This document shows positions 20,302 to 28,675 of a stretch of DNA of 57,835 bases, one piece after another. The DNA is from Gammaproteobacteria bacterium (GTDB lineage Bacteria > Pseudomonadota > Gammaproteobacteria > Ga0077536): positions 1 through 57,835 of the forward strand of contig JADLEV010000071.1 in NCBI GenBank assembly GCA_020845935.1, written 5' to 3'. The first letter of the stretch is position 1; each line of letters begins with the position of its first letter. A program made the position numbers and the translations under genes. Below the pieces are notes generated by a model. It was not told the DNA's origin. It saw only the letters and a list, made by a program, of their open reading frames with translations, and made no database searches.

Positions 20302-21555
20302 TCACTCGAGCCGCAGCCGGTCGTAGTCGTCCCAGGCCGAGGTGTCGGACAGGATCACCTCGTCGCCGGGCGCGAGCCCTTGTTTGACCTCGATGGCATT
20401 GACCGAGGTGCGCCCTATCTGCACCGGCACCCGCACTGCGTACCTGCCGTCCTCGACCAGCTTGAACAGGCCGATGGTCGAGTCGGGCTGGCCGTACACG
20501 GGCCGGCCGGTATAGACGACGTGTGGCAGCACCTCGAGTTCGATGGTGCCATCGACCGAGAGATCGGGCCGGGCGCCGCGCGGCAGTTCGCCGGTCAGCT
20601 CGACGTCCACCTGCACCGAACCCTCACGGACCGCCGGGTCGATGCGCGTGACGCAACCTGCGACGATGCCGTTGCGCGTGTCGATGGCCACCCGCTGGCC
20701 GATCTGCACATCGCGCGCCTGGGTTTCGGGTATGCGCAGCTCGGCCTGCAATTCGTCGGGCCGGGCGACGCGCGCGATGCTGGTCCCGGGCGCGACGCTC
20801 TGGCCGGCCTCGACCGTCACCTGTTGCAGCACGCCGGCAATGCCGGCGCGTACATGCAGCGACTCGACCTGCTGGCGCCGGCGCTCATCGAGATTGCGCG
20901 CCTGATCGAGCCGTGCCTGCTCCGCCGCGAGCTGCGCGGTCATCGAGGCCGTGGTCTGTTCCAGGCGCTCCTGTTCGATGTCCATCCGGATCTTGCGCTG
21001 TTCGGCCAGCAGCGCGGAACGGCGAAACTGGATCTGCGGCACGATGCCCTTCTCGGCGAGCGCGCCCTCGGCCTCGGCCTGCAAGCGCGCGCCTTCGTAC
21101 TGCGCCCGGGCAGTCGCGAGCGCGGCGCGTTGATCGAGCTGCTTGCCGCGCAGCCGCAATTCGGTCTCGGTGAAATCGGCCTTGGCCGCTTCGAGCGCAA
21201 AGCGGGCTTCCTCGGCCTGCTGTGCGAGATCGGGATTCGACATCTCGACCAGGACCGTGTCCGGTTCGACCACCGCGCCGGGCCGCACCACGACGCGCTC
21301 GACATGCCCGGCGGTCTGCGCCGCGACCCAGCGGATCTCGCGCGGTACCAGCGTGCCGGGCCCGCGCACCTGGCGCAGCAGTTCTCCTTCGCGGACGGTA
21401 TCGATCCAGACCGAGGCGCGGGCCACCGACGGTGCCGCCGGCTCGAGCCGCGCCAGCCAGAGGCCGAGCGCGCCGGCGACGAGGAGCACGCCGGCCGCGA
21501 TGGCCAACTGGCGGCGGCGGCGCTGGCGTTTCAATTCCGGGCGTGGGATGTCCAT
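20302..21555 (-). CDS. HlyD/MacA-type periplasmic adaptor (membrane fusion protein)
   Basis: Adaptor of 417 residues, anchored in the inner membrane and reaching across the periplasm. A basic N-terminus (KRQRRRR) precedes TM 17-36. Then come a barrel-sandwich half (about 66-108, GPGTLVPREI..TAGHVERVVVRPG), a long alpha-helical hairpin (109-232, rich in Ala, Glu, Arg, Gln), the second sandwich half (233-265, VRAGIAGVLQQVTVEAGQSV) and beta-barrel domains. Start 21555 (MDIPRPELKR) chosen because the extra upstream residues of the open frame look non-coding. First gene of the cluster. It would dock the permeases to an outer-membrane channel, but no TolC-like gene is in the window. Confidence 0.94.
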   Translation of the reverse strand: MDIPRPELKRQRRRRQLAIAAGVLLVAGALGLWLARLEPAAPSVARASVWIDTVREGELLRQVRGPGTLVPREIRWVAAQTAGHVERVVVRPGAVVEPDTVLVEMSNPDLAQQAEEARFALEAAKADFTETELRLRGKQLDQRAALATARAQYEGARLQAEAEGALAEKGIVPQIQFRRSALLAEQRKIRMDIEQERLEQTTASMTAQLAAEQARLDQARNLDERRRQQVESLHVRAGIAGVLQQVTVEAGQSVAPGTSIARVARPDELQAELRIPETQARDVQIGQRVAIDTRNGIVAGCVTRIDPAVREGSVQVDVELTGELPRGARPDLSVDGTIELEVLPHVVYTGRPVYGQPDSTIGLFKLVEDGRYAVRVPVQIGRTSVNAIEVKQGLAPGDEVILSDTSAWDDYDRLRLE

Positions 21556-21621
21556 GACATCGGCGCAGCAGGAAGCGTGCCAGCGCTCGCCAGGCCGCAG
21601 CCGCACCGCATCCCGCAAGGC

Positions 21622-21649
21622 GTGGCAACCGGCACGGGGCCGTTGCCAC
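21622..21649. repeat. inverted repeat upstream of the efflux operon
   Basis: Perfect 8-base arms GTGGCAAC / GTTGCCAC with a 12-base GC-rich loop, in the 222-base gap between the reductase gene and the adaptor gene, both minus strand. It has no T-tract. It could end transcription of the reductase gene or sit in the operon leader. No convincing -35/-10 pair was seen in the gap. Confidence 0.4.
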
Positions 21650-21777
21650 GGGCGATTGCGGCGACGGGCCCCCGGCCCGGCCATTCCGGATCCGGGCTGT
21701 TCATTCCATTTGTGGGACGGTGCCGCGTTCGGGAGCGTGGGTTACCGCCTTGGGGTGGCCGGTTCGCGGAGCCGCAA

Positions 21778-22356
21778 TCAGGTGCCGCGGCGGCCGCGCA
21801 CCTCATAGCGCAGTGCCACCATGCCGCTCCGGTAAGCCTTGACTTCGGTGAGATGCAGCGCAACGTCACGGTCGAGCCGGTCGAAAAAGGGGATGCCGGC
21901 GCCGATCAGGATCGGCAGGAGGGAGTAGCGCACCTCGTCGGCGAGGCCGCGGCGCAGACATTCGCCGCAGACCGTGCCGCCACCGACCACCCAGATCGAG
22001 CGAAAGGTCGGCCGCAGCCGGTCATCGATCAACTGTGCGAGATCGCCGGCGAAGAACTCGACGTTGTCGCGGCGGCGCGGCAGTTCACGATGCGTGAGGA
22101 CGAACGTCGGTTTGTCGCCATACGACCAGCCGTAGCCCTGCGCCTCGAAGCGCAGCGCGGTCTCGTAGGTCCGCGCGCCCATCACGTAGCAGTCGATGGT
22201 CTTCAGAAACGCCGCGACGAATTCGGGATCCAGATCCGCGCCGGCCGCAAATTCGTCCTCGGTCTCCATCCAGTCGACGGCGCCATCGCGCCGCGCGATG
22301 AAGCCATCGAGGCTCGCCGCCATGTGGACCGTGACGCATGAGTCGTCGTTTGCCAT
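21778..22356 (-). CDS. dihydrofolate reductase family protein (RibD C-terminal domain)
   Basis: Cytoplasmic protein of 192 residues of the RibD-C/DHFR-like fold, predicted NAD(P)H-dependent reductase of unknown substrate. Family marks: VHMAASLDGFIARRDGAVDW at residues 10-29, YVMGARTYE near 57, PTFVLTHRELP near 83, WVVGGGTVCGECL near 121 (nucleotide-binding glycine motif) and DEVRYSLLPILIGAGIPFF near 139. Length is typical of the stand-alone family. Start 22356 follows GAGGAG with 9 bases spacing. Monocistronic as far as can be seen, with a 272-base gap upstream. It is not in a riboflavin or folate gene context, so those pathways are not implied. Confidence 0.9.
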   Translation of the reverse strand: MANDDSCVTVHMAASLDGFIARRDGAVDWMETEDEFAAGADLDPEFVAAFLKTIDCYVMGARTYETALRFEAQGYGWSYGDKPTFVLTHRELPRRRDNVEFFAGDLAQLIDDRLRPTFRSIWVVGGGTVCGECLRRGLADEVRYSLLPILIGAGIPFFDRLDRDVALHLTEVKAYRSGMVALRYEVRGRRGT

Positions 22357-22628
22357 CGGAAAGCACTCCTCGCCGCAACGGGGGACAGTTTACTCAAATC
22401 ACCGTCCTGGCACGCTGCCGGCAGTGCGCAGGCAACGGTGCGTGCGACAGGCAGCCAGGGTCGCCGTCGAGCAGCAGGAAGCGGCGCCGGTTGGCGCACA
22501 GCTCGGCGTCAGCCTCGACAATCAGGATCGCGGCCATGGGGCGGCAACGACCTGCCAGTCCGGGTGCTTGGGATGCGGCATCGGTGGCGTAGTATCGATC
22601 CGGTGAGGACGTCACCCGAGGAGCTTTC

Positions 22629-22727
22629 ATGAAACGTCAATGGTGCCCTCGCTTGCTCGCGATCGCGCGGGCGCAGGGCTCCGGTGTCACGCGCCTGAGC
22701 CGCGCCGCGAGCGGGCAGGCGCGATGA
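22629..22727 (+). CDS. possible 32-residue leader ORF coupled to next gene
   Basis: Short frame starting MKRQWCPRLLAIARAQ with CGAGGAG 6 bases upstream of its ATG, a much better ribosome binding site than the one before the next gene. Its TGA overlaps the ATG of that gene as ATGA, the usual arrangement for translational coupling. No family is recognised and the residue content could be chance. It may be a real small protein, a coupling leader, or an artefact. Confidence 0.3.
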   Translation: MKRQWCPRLLAIARAQGSGVTRLSRAASGQAR

Positions 22728-23230
22728 GGCCGCGCGTCATCGTCGTCAACGATCGGATGCAGCAGAACTATCGCTACGAGCTGCTGGCGCGCACCGGGCG
22801 GGATTTTCACGAGGGCTTCGCACCCGAGTTGACCCCCGCAAAGATGCTGGCGCTCGGCGTCTTTGGCGGCAAGTACCTGACCGATTGTGGCGCCGAGTTT
22901 CCGGCGGCTTGGTTCAGACACGCCAAGCTGAGTCCTGCGCGCCGCGATCCGCAGCTCAATTTCTTTCAGGTCGATGCGTCGCAACCAATCGCGGAATGGC
23001 GCCGCAAGGGCTGGATCCATCCGGACGATCCGCGCGGCTGGTTCCAGTGGTACTGCCGCTATTACCTCGGCCGACGCCATCCCGACGACGAGCGGCAGAT
23101 CGCCCGCTGGCGCGCGTTCCGCCGCCATCGCCGTCAGATCGAGGTGGCCTGTCCGCCCAAAGACTGGAGCTGTCGGCGGCGCCAGCGTCAGGCGCTGCTG
23201 CATTGGGCATACGACGCGCGGAAGCTGTAA
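22724..23230 (+). CDS. conserved hypothetical protein (168 aa)
   Basis: I know this type of protein as a conserved uncharacterised family but cannot name a domain or function. Visible features: MRPRVIVVNDRMQQ-YRYEL at the start, ELTPAKMLALGVFGGKYLTDC near residues 37-57, an aromatic central segment GWIHPDDPRGWFQWYCRYYLGRR near 88-110, and a basic tail with RRRQRQALLHWAYDAR. It is rich in Trp, Tyr and Arg, has no signal peptide and no membrane segment, so it is probably cytoplasmic and may bind nucleic acid or phosphate groups (inference from charge only). The frame is open back to 22640, but the start at 22724 fits the conserved N-terminus and couples to the small upstream frame. Confidence 0.8.
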   Translation: MRPRVIVVNDRMQQNYRYELLARTGRDFHEGFAPELTPAKMLALGVFGGKYLTDCGAEFPAAWFRHAKLSPARRDPQLNFFQVDASQPIAEWRRKGWIHPDDPRGWFQWYCRYYLGRRHPDDERQIARWRAFRRHRRQIEVACPPKDWSCRRRQRQALLHWAYDARKL

Positions 23231-23234
23231 GGCC

Positions 23235-23266
23235 ACCCGCCCCTGCGCCAGGACGCAGGGGCGGGT
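23235..23266. terminator. strong GC-rich stem-loop between convergent genes
   Basis: Perfect 13-base arms (ACCCGCCCCTGCG and its complement) around a 6-base loop CCAGGA, placed exactly between the convergent hypothetical gene and the OmpA gene. There is no T-tract on either strand. Position and stability suggest a bidirectional transcription barrier. Confidence 0.6.
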
Positions 23267-23282
23267 CAGGTACGACGGAGGG

Positions 23283-24020
23283 TTACTGCGCGACGACGAA
23301 CTCGACGCGGCGGTTGCGTGCCATGTTCGCTTCGCTGTCGTTGGCGGCGACCGGTGCGCTCTCGCCGAAGCCGCGTGCGGTGAGCTGGTCACGGGCGATG
23401 CCCTTTTCGATGAGGTAATCGACGACCGCTTGCGCGCGCCGTTGCGACAGGGACTGGTTGTACTGCTCCGAACCGCGGCTGTCGGTGTGGCCATCGACAT
23501 TGACCCGAACCGAGGCGTTGTCCTTCAGCATCGGCACCGCCTTGTCGAGCGTGGTCTTCGCGTCGGCGGTCAGTGTGGCGCTGTCATAGGCGAAGGTCAC
23601 GCCTTCGAGCCGCAACAGGGTTTGTCCCGCGACCGGGCAGCCGCGATTGTCGACCCGGGTGCCGCGCGGCGTGTTGGGGCAGGCGTCGGTGGTATCGAGC
23701 ACGCCGTCGCCATCGCTGTCGCGTGGTTGTTCACGGACCGGGGCGGGCGCTGGTGCAGGCGTCGGAGCGGCCTCGGGCAGGGTGATGGTCTCCTCGGTGC
23801 GATGGCACAGCAGGTAGCCGAGTCCCGCGCCGAAGACACCGGCGGCGACACCGGCTTCCTCGTCCGACTTGTCGGAAGCGGCGACGGCGCCGATGGTGCC
23901 GCCGATCGCGCCGCCCAACAGCGCGCACAGCACTCGGTTGTCGGATTTCTCGAGCGTTGCACAGCCGGACAGACTCGTGGCGACCGCTCCCGCGACTGCC
24001 AACCGGTAAAATGCCTTCAT
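23283..24020 (-). CDS. OmpA family lipoprotein with calcium-binding type-3 repeat
   Basis: Outer-membrane-associated lipoprotein of 245 residues that binds peptidoglycan. The signal ends in a lipobox LSGC (Cys20). A glycine-zipper segment (LLGGAIGGTIGAVAAS and a second at 57-72) follows, then a Pro/Ala linker, one thrombospondin type-3 like repeat DSDGDGVLDTTDACP at 101-115, and an OmpA C-terminal domain from about 135 with DGHTDSRGSEQYNQSLSQRR (peptidoglycan contact). Start 24020 chosen for the signal peptide; the frame is open far upstream without homology. TATCAT (24058-24063, minus) may be the -10 element. It is monocistronic and faces the hypothetical gene convergently. Confidence 0.93.
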   Translation of the reverse strand: MKAFYRLAVAGAVATSLSGCATLEKSDNRVLCALLGGAIGGTIGAVAASDKSDEEAGVAAGVFGAGLGYLLCHRTEETITLPEAAPTPAPAPAPVREQPRDSDGDGVLDTTDACPNTPRGTRVDNRGCPVAGQTLLRLEGVTFAYDSATLTADAKTTLDKAVPMLKDNASVRVNVDGHTDSRGSEQYNQSLSQRRAQAVVDYLIEKGIARDQLTARGFGESAPVAANDSEANMARNRRVEFVVAQ

Positions 24021-24119
24021 GATCTGGTCCCCTCTGGTGGTCCGGAAAACTGGAATGATGATAGCACCGGCACCGGTTGGGTCGTTTGGTTCCGGGCGGC
24101 AGAAGGTCACGAAAGACGC

Positions 24120-24938
24120 ATGAAGAGTGCTGATGAGGCCTGGCCCGGCGAGCGGGTGCAACGGCTGCTCGCGCCGAACGCCAGTGTGATGACCGGTGCC
24201 GGCACGAATACCTATCTGGTCGGCGGCGCGGCGGTCGCAGTGATCGATCCCGGCTGTGCCGATCCGGCGCATCTTGCGTCGATCGAACGCGCGGCGCCCG
24301 GCCCGATCCGCTGGATTCTGGTGACCCACACCCATCCGGATCACTCGCCGGGCGCGATGGAATTGGCGCAACGAACGGGTGCGACGGTGTTCGGGCGACC
24401 GGCACCGGCGACGGGCCGGCAGGATCACGACTTTCGACCCGACGCGGTCCTCGCCGACGGCGACGAGATCGTTGGCCCGGACTTCACGCTGCTTGTATTG
24501 CATACGCCCGGGCACGCATCGAATCACCTGTGCTATCTGCTCGAACCGGACCAGTTGCTGTTCACCGGCGATCACATCATGCAGGGCTCGACGGTGATGA
24601 TCTCGCCGCCCGATGGTGACATGGCGGATTACCTGGCATCCCTGCGACGGCTGCGCGGGTTGCCGCTGCGCTGTCTTGCGCCGGGCCACGGCACTCCGAT
24701 GTTCGATCCGCCGGCACGGATCGACGCATTGATCACTCACCGCCTGCGTCGCGAACGCAAGGTACAGCGTCACCTCGCCCGGCTTGGCGTCGCGACGCTG
24801 GCGCAGCTGGTCGTGCCGGTCTACGACGACGTGCCGGCGGCGCTGCACGGCCTGGCGCAGCACTCGCTGCTGGCGCATCTGGAGAAACTGCGACGCGAAG
24901 GTCTGGTGGTGCGGGAGGGCGAGTCGTGGCGGGTCTAG
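24120..24938 (+). CDS. metallo-beta-lactamase-fold hydrolase (LACTB2-like)
   Basis: Cytoplasmic metallohydrolase of 272 residues. The metal-binding HxHxDH motif is HTHPDH (His70, His72, Asp74, His75), followed by TPGHASNHLCY (third His), TGDHIM (bridging Asp) and PGHG (last His), so all zinc ligands are present. The last 60 residues (RERKVQRHLARLG..EGLVVREGESWRV) form a winged-helix-like tail, as in the LACTB2 subgroup, some members of which are nucleases. Start 24120 (MKSADEAWPGERVQRL) is the first ATG that gives the family N-terminus; AGAAGG lies about 13 bases upstream, so the start is only moderately sure. Substrate cannot be told from sequence. Confidence 0.9.
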   Translation: MKSADEAWPGERVQRLLAPNASVMTGAGTNTYLVGGAAVAVIDPGCADPAHLASIERAAPGPIRWILVTHTHPDHSPGAMELAQRTGATVFGRPAPATGRQDHDFRPDAVLADGDEIVGPDFTLLVLHTPGHASNHLCYLLEPDQLLFTGDHIMQGSTVMISPPDGDMADYLASLRRLRGLPLRCLAPGHGTPMFDPPARIDALITHRLRRERKVQRHLARLGVATLAQLVVPVYDDVPAALHGLAQHSLLAHLEKLRREGLVVREGESWRV

Positions 24939-24973
24939 CCTCCGAACAAGTCCGTCGAGGACTTGTCCGGAGG
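24939..24973. terminator. 15-bp imperfect stem-loop between convergent genes
   Basis: Arms CCTCCGAACAAGTCC and GGACTTGTCCGGAGG pair at 14 of 15 positions around GTCGA. It begins directly after the hydrolase stop and precedes the convergent peptidase stop at 25002. No T-tract; probably a bidirectional barrier. Confidence 0.55.
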
Positions 24974-24976
24974 CGG

Positions 24977-24992
24977 CTGGTCCGCGGACCAG
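24977..24992. repeat. 16-bp perfect palindrome
   Basis: CTGGTCCGCGGACCAG is a perfect palindrome 3 bases after the preceding stem-loop. The pair of dyads resembles a REP-type unit, but I see no second copy of it in the window. Confidence 0.45.
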
Positions 24993-25001
24993 GCGTTGCC
25001 G

Positions 25002-27914
25002 TTACAGCGCCGCGACGGCGAAGGCGCTGTCGAGCCGCGCCGCGCGTTCGGCGCTGGTCACCACGGCGGTGACGCTCCGTTCGGGCGCGAGGTAGGTTGT
25101 CACCACGCGCGCCAGGTCATCGTAGGTCACCGCGAGCACGCGATTGCGCAGTTCGAGCCGGAACGTGTCGTTGCGGCCGTGCAGTTCGTTGTAGAACGCC
25201 CGTACCGCGGCGCCGGCCGGTGACGACGGATGGTCGATCTGGCCGATGACGCCGAGGATCGCCTGCTCCAGATGTTCGTCGTTGCGGTGGCCGTGGAACC
25301 AGCGCAGCGCCGCGTCGAAATCGGTGAGCGTTTCGTCGAGCCGCGGATCGCGGTACGAATAGAAGCGGAACACCGCGGCATCGGCGGCATAGCCGGCACC
25401 GGCGCCATAGGCACCGCCGCGTTCGCGGATCGCGCCGTGCAGGTAGCCGTTGTGTAAATAACGGCCGAGCACCATCAGCACCGGCGCATCGGGATGACCT
25501 TCGGCGACCGCCGGATAGGCGCGGGCGCAGAAATTGACCAGCGTGCTGGTGGTCCAGGCGAGGTGTCGCGACGGCGCGGCGGCGGCCGCCGCCGGCAGCG
25601 GTGCCGGGCGCTCCGGTCCGGGGACCGCGTCACGCCAGAGCGGATCGAGCAGCGTCTCGGCCTGCCGGCATTCGGCTTCTTCACCAATCACCAGCAGGCG
25701 CGGCGTCACCAATTGCAGCCGGGCGACGAGTTTGGCCAGCCTGGCGGCGAACTCGGCGCAGCCGGCTTCGTCCCGGGTTGCCATGGCCAGCGCCTTCAAC
25801 TGCCGAATGCCGCTTGGTCCGTGCCATTGATCGTCGAGCCAGGCATACGGACTCAGCGCCGCGCTCGCGGCATGCATCGCCAGCACGTGGCCGCGCTCGG
25901 TCAGCGTCGCCTCGATTTCGGCGCGCGCCTGCGCGACCAGTTCCTGCAGGCGTGGCAGTTCGTCGAACCGCGGACCGTGATAGAGCGCCGCGAGATGCTC
26001 GAACAATCCCTCGCGCTTACGCGCCAGCGCCTTGCCGGCAAACACCAGATAGCCGCCGACGCGGCTGGCGTCGGTGGTACCGGCGCGCACCGTCAGCGAG
26101 GATTCGAATGAGCCGATCGCGGCGCGGGTGCGTTCGGCCTGCAAATAATCGACCGAGCCGTAACCGAGGTCGGTCAGGTATTCGGCGACATACGGCAGCC
26201 ACGGCAGACTGGCGGTATCGAGCCGTGGCAACGGCACCACCAGATGATGCAGCAGGATGCCGTTGGTGCCGCGCACGTAATGGCGGCGCGGCAGCGCGCC
26301 CAGCATGCCGTCGCTGCCGTTGACGGTATCGATGGTGCGTGGCACGTCGGCCAGCGTCAGCTTCGGCAACAGATCCTCGCGTGGCGGCGTTTCCTGGCGG
26401 CGGCGCAACTCCGCGCTCTGTGCGCGGATCGCCGTGGCCTGTGCCTCGTCGAGGCGCCGCTGCCGCGCCGCGAGCCGGCGGCGCTCGGCGCTCTCGCGGC
26501 GCTTGTTGGCTTTCGCATCCGGCTCCATCAGCACCCGGACCCGATGCGGGTTGTCGAGCAGGTGCCGGCGGATCAGGTTGCCGATAAAGGCTGGCTCGGC
26601 GGCGCGCTGGCGCAACGCGGCGAGCGCCGGGTCGAGATCGAGAAACGCGATCGGATCGCCACCGTGCAGCACGGGGCCCAGCACGCGATTCATCAGTTTC
26701 AAACCATAGGGCCAGCCGTCGCCGCCGATGTCGCGTTGCGCCATTTCCATCGCATCGATCACCGCGGTGCCAATGTCCTCGGGCACGCCGTCGCGCGCCA
26801 GCCGCGAGAACAGGCCGAACAGTTCACCTTCGAGCGCGACCGCATGCCTGGCACTGGTGCCTTCGACGCCGCAATAGAACGCAAACTCGCGCGCCGAATC
26901 GTCGAGGCCGCACAGCTCCGACGGTGCCTGCGCCAATGGCGTCGTCTCCAGCAACTGGCGTAGCGGCGAGGCGCTGTTGTCGAGCAGCACGCCGCTCAGG
27001 TAATGCCCGTCGAGGAAGTCGTCGATGGCGCCGGTATGCCCGAGCAACCAACCCCAGGACAGATGGGTGCGATCGTCGGTGCCGGTGTCCTCCGCGGCAT
27101 AGCGCGTGGCGATCTCGCGCGGTGCGGTGAAGCGTTGTTCATCGGCGAGCGCCGCGATGCGGCGGCGGCGCTGGAACTGGCCGAGCGCGAGCTCATCGAG
27201 ACGCTGCTGATGTTCCGCGGCCGGAAAATTCCCGTAGGTCATGATCACCGCGTTCGACGGATGGTAGTGGCGCGCATGAAACCGTTGCAGCGTGGCATGC
27301 GTCAGCTTCGGGATGGCGACGGGATCGCCGCCGCTGTTGTGGCGATAGGGCGTCGTGGGAAACAGCTGCGCTTGCAGGTGATGCCAGAGCTGCGTCACCG
27401 GCGCGCTCATCGCACCCTTCATCTCGTTGTAGACGACGCCCTTCTGCACCAGCCGCTCGGCGCCGCCGTCCTGCGCTTCGAACTCCAGCCGATGACCCTC
27501 CTGGGCGAAGTCGTATGCGGACAGGATCGGGAAGAACACGGCGTCCAGGTAGACCCGCAGCAGGTTGTCGAAGTCCTTGCGGTTGCGGGTCGCGAATGGA
27601 TAGGCCGTGGTGTCGGAACCGGTGAACGCGTTCATGAACGTGTTCAGCGAGCGCCGCAGCATCAGGAAGAACGGATCGCGGACCGGGAAGTTGCGGCTAC
27701 CGCACAGCGTGGTGTGTTCCAGGATGTGCGCGACGCCGGTCGAGTCGCGCGGAATGGTCGGGAATGCGATCGTGAAGACGTTGTTGTCGTCATCGCTGGC
27801 GAGATGCAGGTGGCGTGCGCCGGTGGCGCGATGGGCGTATTCCTGAAACTCGACTTGCAGTGCTTCGATGCGGTGATGGCGGATGAAGCGGAAGCTTGGA
27901 TGACACGAATTCAC
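25002..27914 (-). CDS. M16 family metallopeptidase, PreP/PITRM1-like
   Basis: Zinc metallopeptidase of 970 residues. The inverted HxxEH zinc motif is HILEH (His63, Glu66, His67), and the downstream VVYNEMKGAM supplies the distal Glu, both as in presequence protease. The length fits the two-lobed PreP type that closes around short unstructured peptides. No signal peptide is visible, so it is predicted to be cytoplasmic and to degrade peptides. A Lys/Arg/Glu-rich linker lies at about residues 480-520. The start at 27914 overlaps the stop of the HAD gene by 4 bases (ATGA), so the two are translationally coupled. A palindrome pair follows the stop. Confidence 0.92.
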   Translation of the reverse strand: MNSCHPSFRFIRHHRIEALQVEFQEYAHRATGARHLHLASDDDNNVFTIAFPTIPRDSTGVAHILEHTTLCGSRNFPVRDPFFLMLRRSLNTFMNAFTGSDTTAYPFATRNRKDFDNLLRVYLDAVFFPILSAYDFAQEGHRLEFEAQDGGAERLVQKGVVYNEMKGAMSAPVTQLWHHLQAQLFPTTPYRHNSGGDPVAIPKLTHATLQRFHARHYHPSNAVIMTYGNFPAAEHQQRLDELALGQFQRRRRIAALADEQRFTAPREIATRYAAEDTGTDDRTHLSWGWLLGHTGAIDDFLDGHYLSGVLLDNSASPLRQLLETTPLAQAPSELCGLDDSAREFAFYCGVEGTSARHAVALEGELFGLFSRLARDGVPEDIGTAVIDAMEMAQRDIGGDGWPYGLKLMNRVLGPVLHGGDPIAFLDLDPALAALRQRAAEPAFIGNLIRRHLLDNPHRVRVLMEPDAKANKRRESAERRRLAARQRRLDEAQATAIRAQSAELRRRQETPPREDLLPKLTLADVPRTIDTVNGSDGMLGALPRRHYVRGTNGILLHHLVVPLPRLDTASLPWLPYVAEYLTDLGYGSVDYLQAERTRAAIGSFESSLTVRAGTTDASRVGGYLVFAGKALARKREGLFEHLAALYHGPRFDELPRLQELVAQARAEIEATLTERGHVLAMHAASAALSPYAWLDDQWHGPSGIRQLKALAMATRDEAGCAEFAARLAKLVARLQLVTPRLLVIGEEAECRQAETLLDPLWRDAVPGPERPAPLPAAAAAAPSRHLAWTTSTLVNFCARAYPAVAEGHPDAPVLMVLGRYLHNGYLHGAIRERGGAYGAGAGYAADAAVFRFYSYRDPRLDETLTDFDAALRWFHGHRNDEHLEQAILGVIGQIDHPSSPAGAAVRAFYNELHGRNDTFRLELRNRVLAVTYDDLARVVTTYLAPERSVTAVVTSAERAARLDSAFAVAAL

Positions 27915-28621
27915 GAAGCGAATCTCCTTCGCCGGATCGCGTCGAGCGCGGCCGGCAGTTCGGTGAACAAACGGATCTCGACGTCGGCCGGACGTATGCC
28001 GTCGGGCCAGACGGTGCCACCGCGATTGATCCAGACGCAGGCGATGCCGGCCCGGTGCGCGGCCTCGATGTCATAGTAAGGCTGATCCCCGACATGCACC
28101 ACGTGCGCCGGGGCGATGCCGGCCGCGGCGAACAGATGTTGGAACATCCGCGGATCGGGCTTCGCGGCGCCGCTTTCCGCCGGACTGACGACATGGGCAA
28201 AGAAATGTCGCAGTCCGGCCTGCGCCAGGTCGGCATTGCCGTTGGTGACGGCCGCGAGCCGGTAATCGCGCTGCAGCGCCGGCAGCGTGTCGCGCACATC
28301 GTCCAGCAGCGTCACCCGGCTGCGGACGGCGATGAACTGCGTCAGCAGCGTGGCGGCGAGCGCCGGGTCGTAATCGAACGCGACGAACAGTTCGGCGAAG
28401 AACTCCCGGCGGCTCGCCGAAAAGTCATGTTGCAGATGCGGCGAACGCTCGAGGAATAGTTCACGCAGTTCCTCGAGTTGTGCCGACGAATAATGCGCGG
28501 TGACTCGGGGACAGTGGCGGCGCAGCCAGGCGTATTGCGCCTCGACCGCACGGCGCAGCACCGGTTCGGAATCCCACAACGTATCGTCGAGGTCGAGACT
28601 CAGCAGTTGGAAGCTTGACAT
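27911..28621 (-). CDS. HAD-superfamily hydrolase, subfamily IA (YigB/YjjG-like)
   Basis: Cytoplasmic phosphatase of 236 residues. All four HAD motifs are visible: LDLDDTLWDSEP at about 9-20 (nucleophile Asp and general acid), VTNGN (motif II), SGAAKPDPRMF with the motif III Lys, and VHVGDQPYYDIEAAHRAG (motif IV). A helical cap lies between motifs I and II, as in subfamily IA. The likely substrates are small phosphorylated metabolites such as FMN or nucleotides, by family knowledge only. Start 28621 (MSSFQLLSLDLDDT). First gene of a two-gene unit with the M16 peptidase, and divergent from yajQ with 54 bases between starts. Confidence 0.92.
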   Translation of the reverse strand: MSSFQLLSLDLDDTLWDSEPVLRRAVEAQYAWLRRHCPRVTAHYSSAQLEELRELFLERSPHLQHDFSASRREFFAELFVAFDYDPALAATLLTQFIAVRSRVTLLDDVRDTLPALQRDYRLAAVTNGNADLAQAGLRHFFAHVVSPAESGAAKPDPRMFQHLFAAAGIAPAHVVHVGDQPYYDIEAAHRAGIACVWINRGGTVWPDGIRPADVEIRLFTELPAALDAIRRRRFAS

Positions 28622-28675
28622 GCCACGGGGTTTCGCATGATGTTTCAGGACCGAAAGTTCAGGAGATGGTTCCGG

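Noticed and set aside
19282-22341. Plus-strand frame of about 1019 codons opposite permease 8, the adaptor and the reductase
   Set aside because: It spans three well-supported minus-strand genes and their intergenic gaps; composition is that of an antisense shadow.
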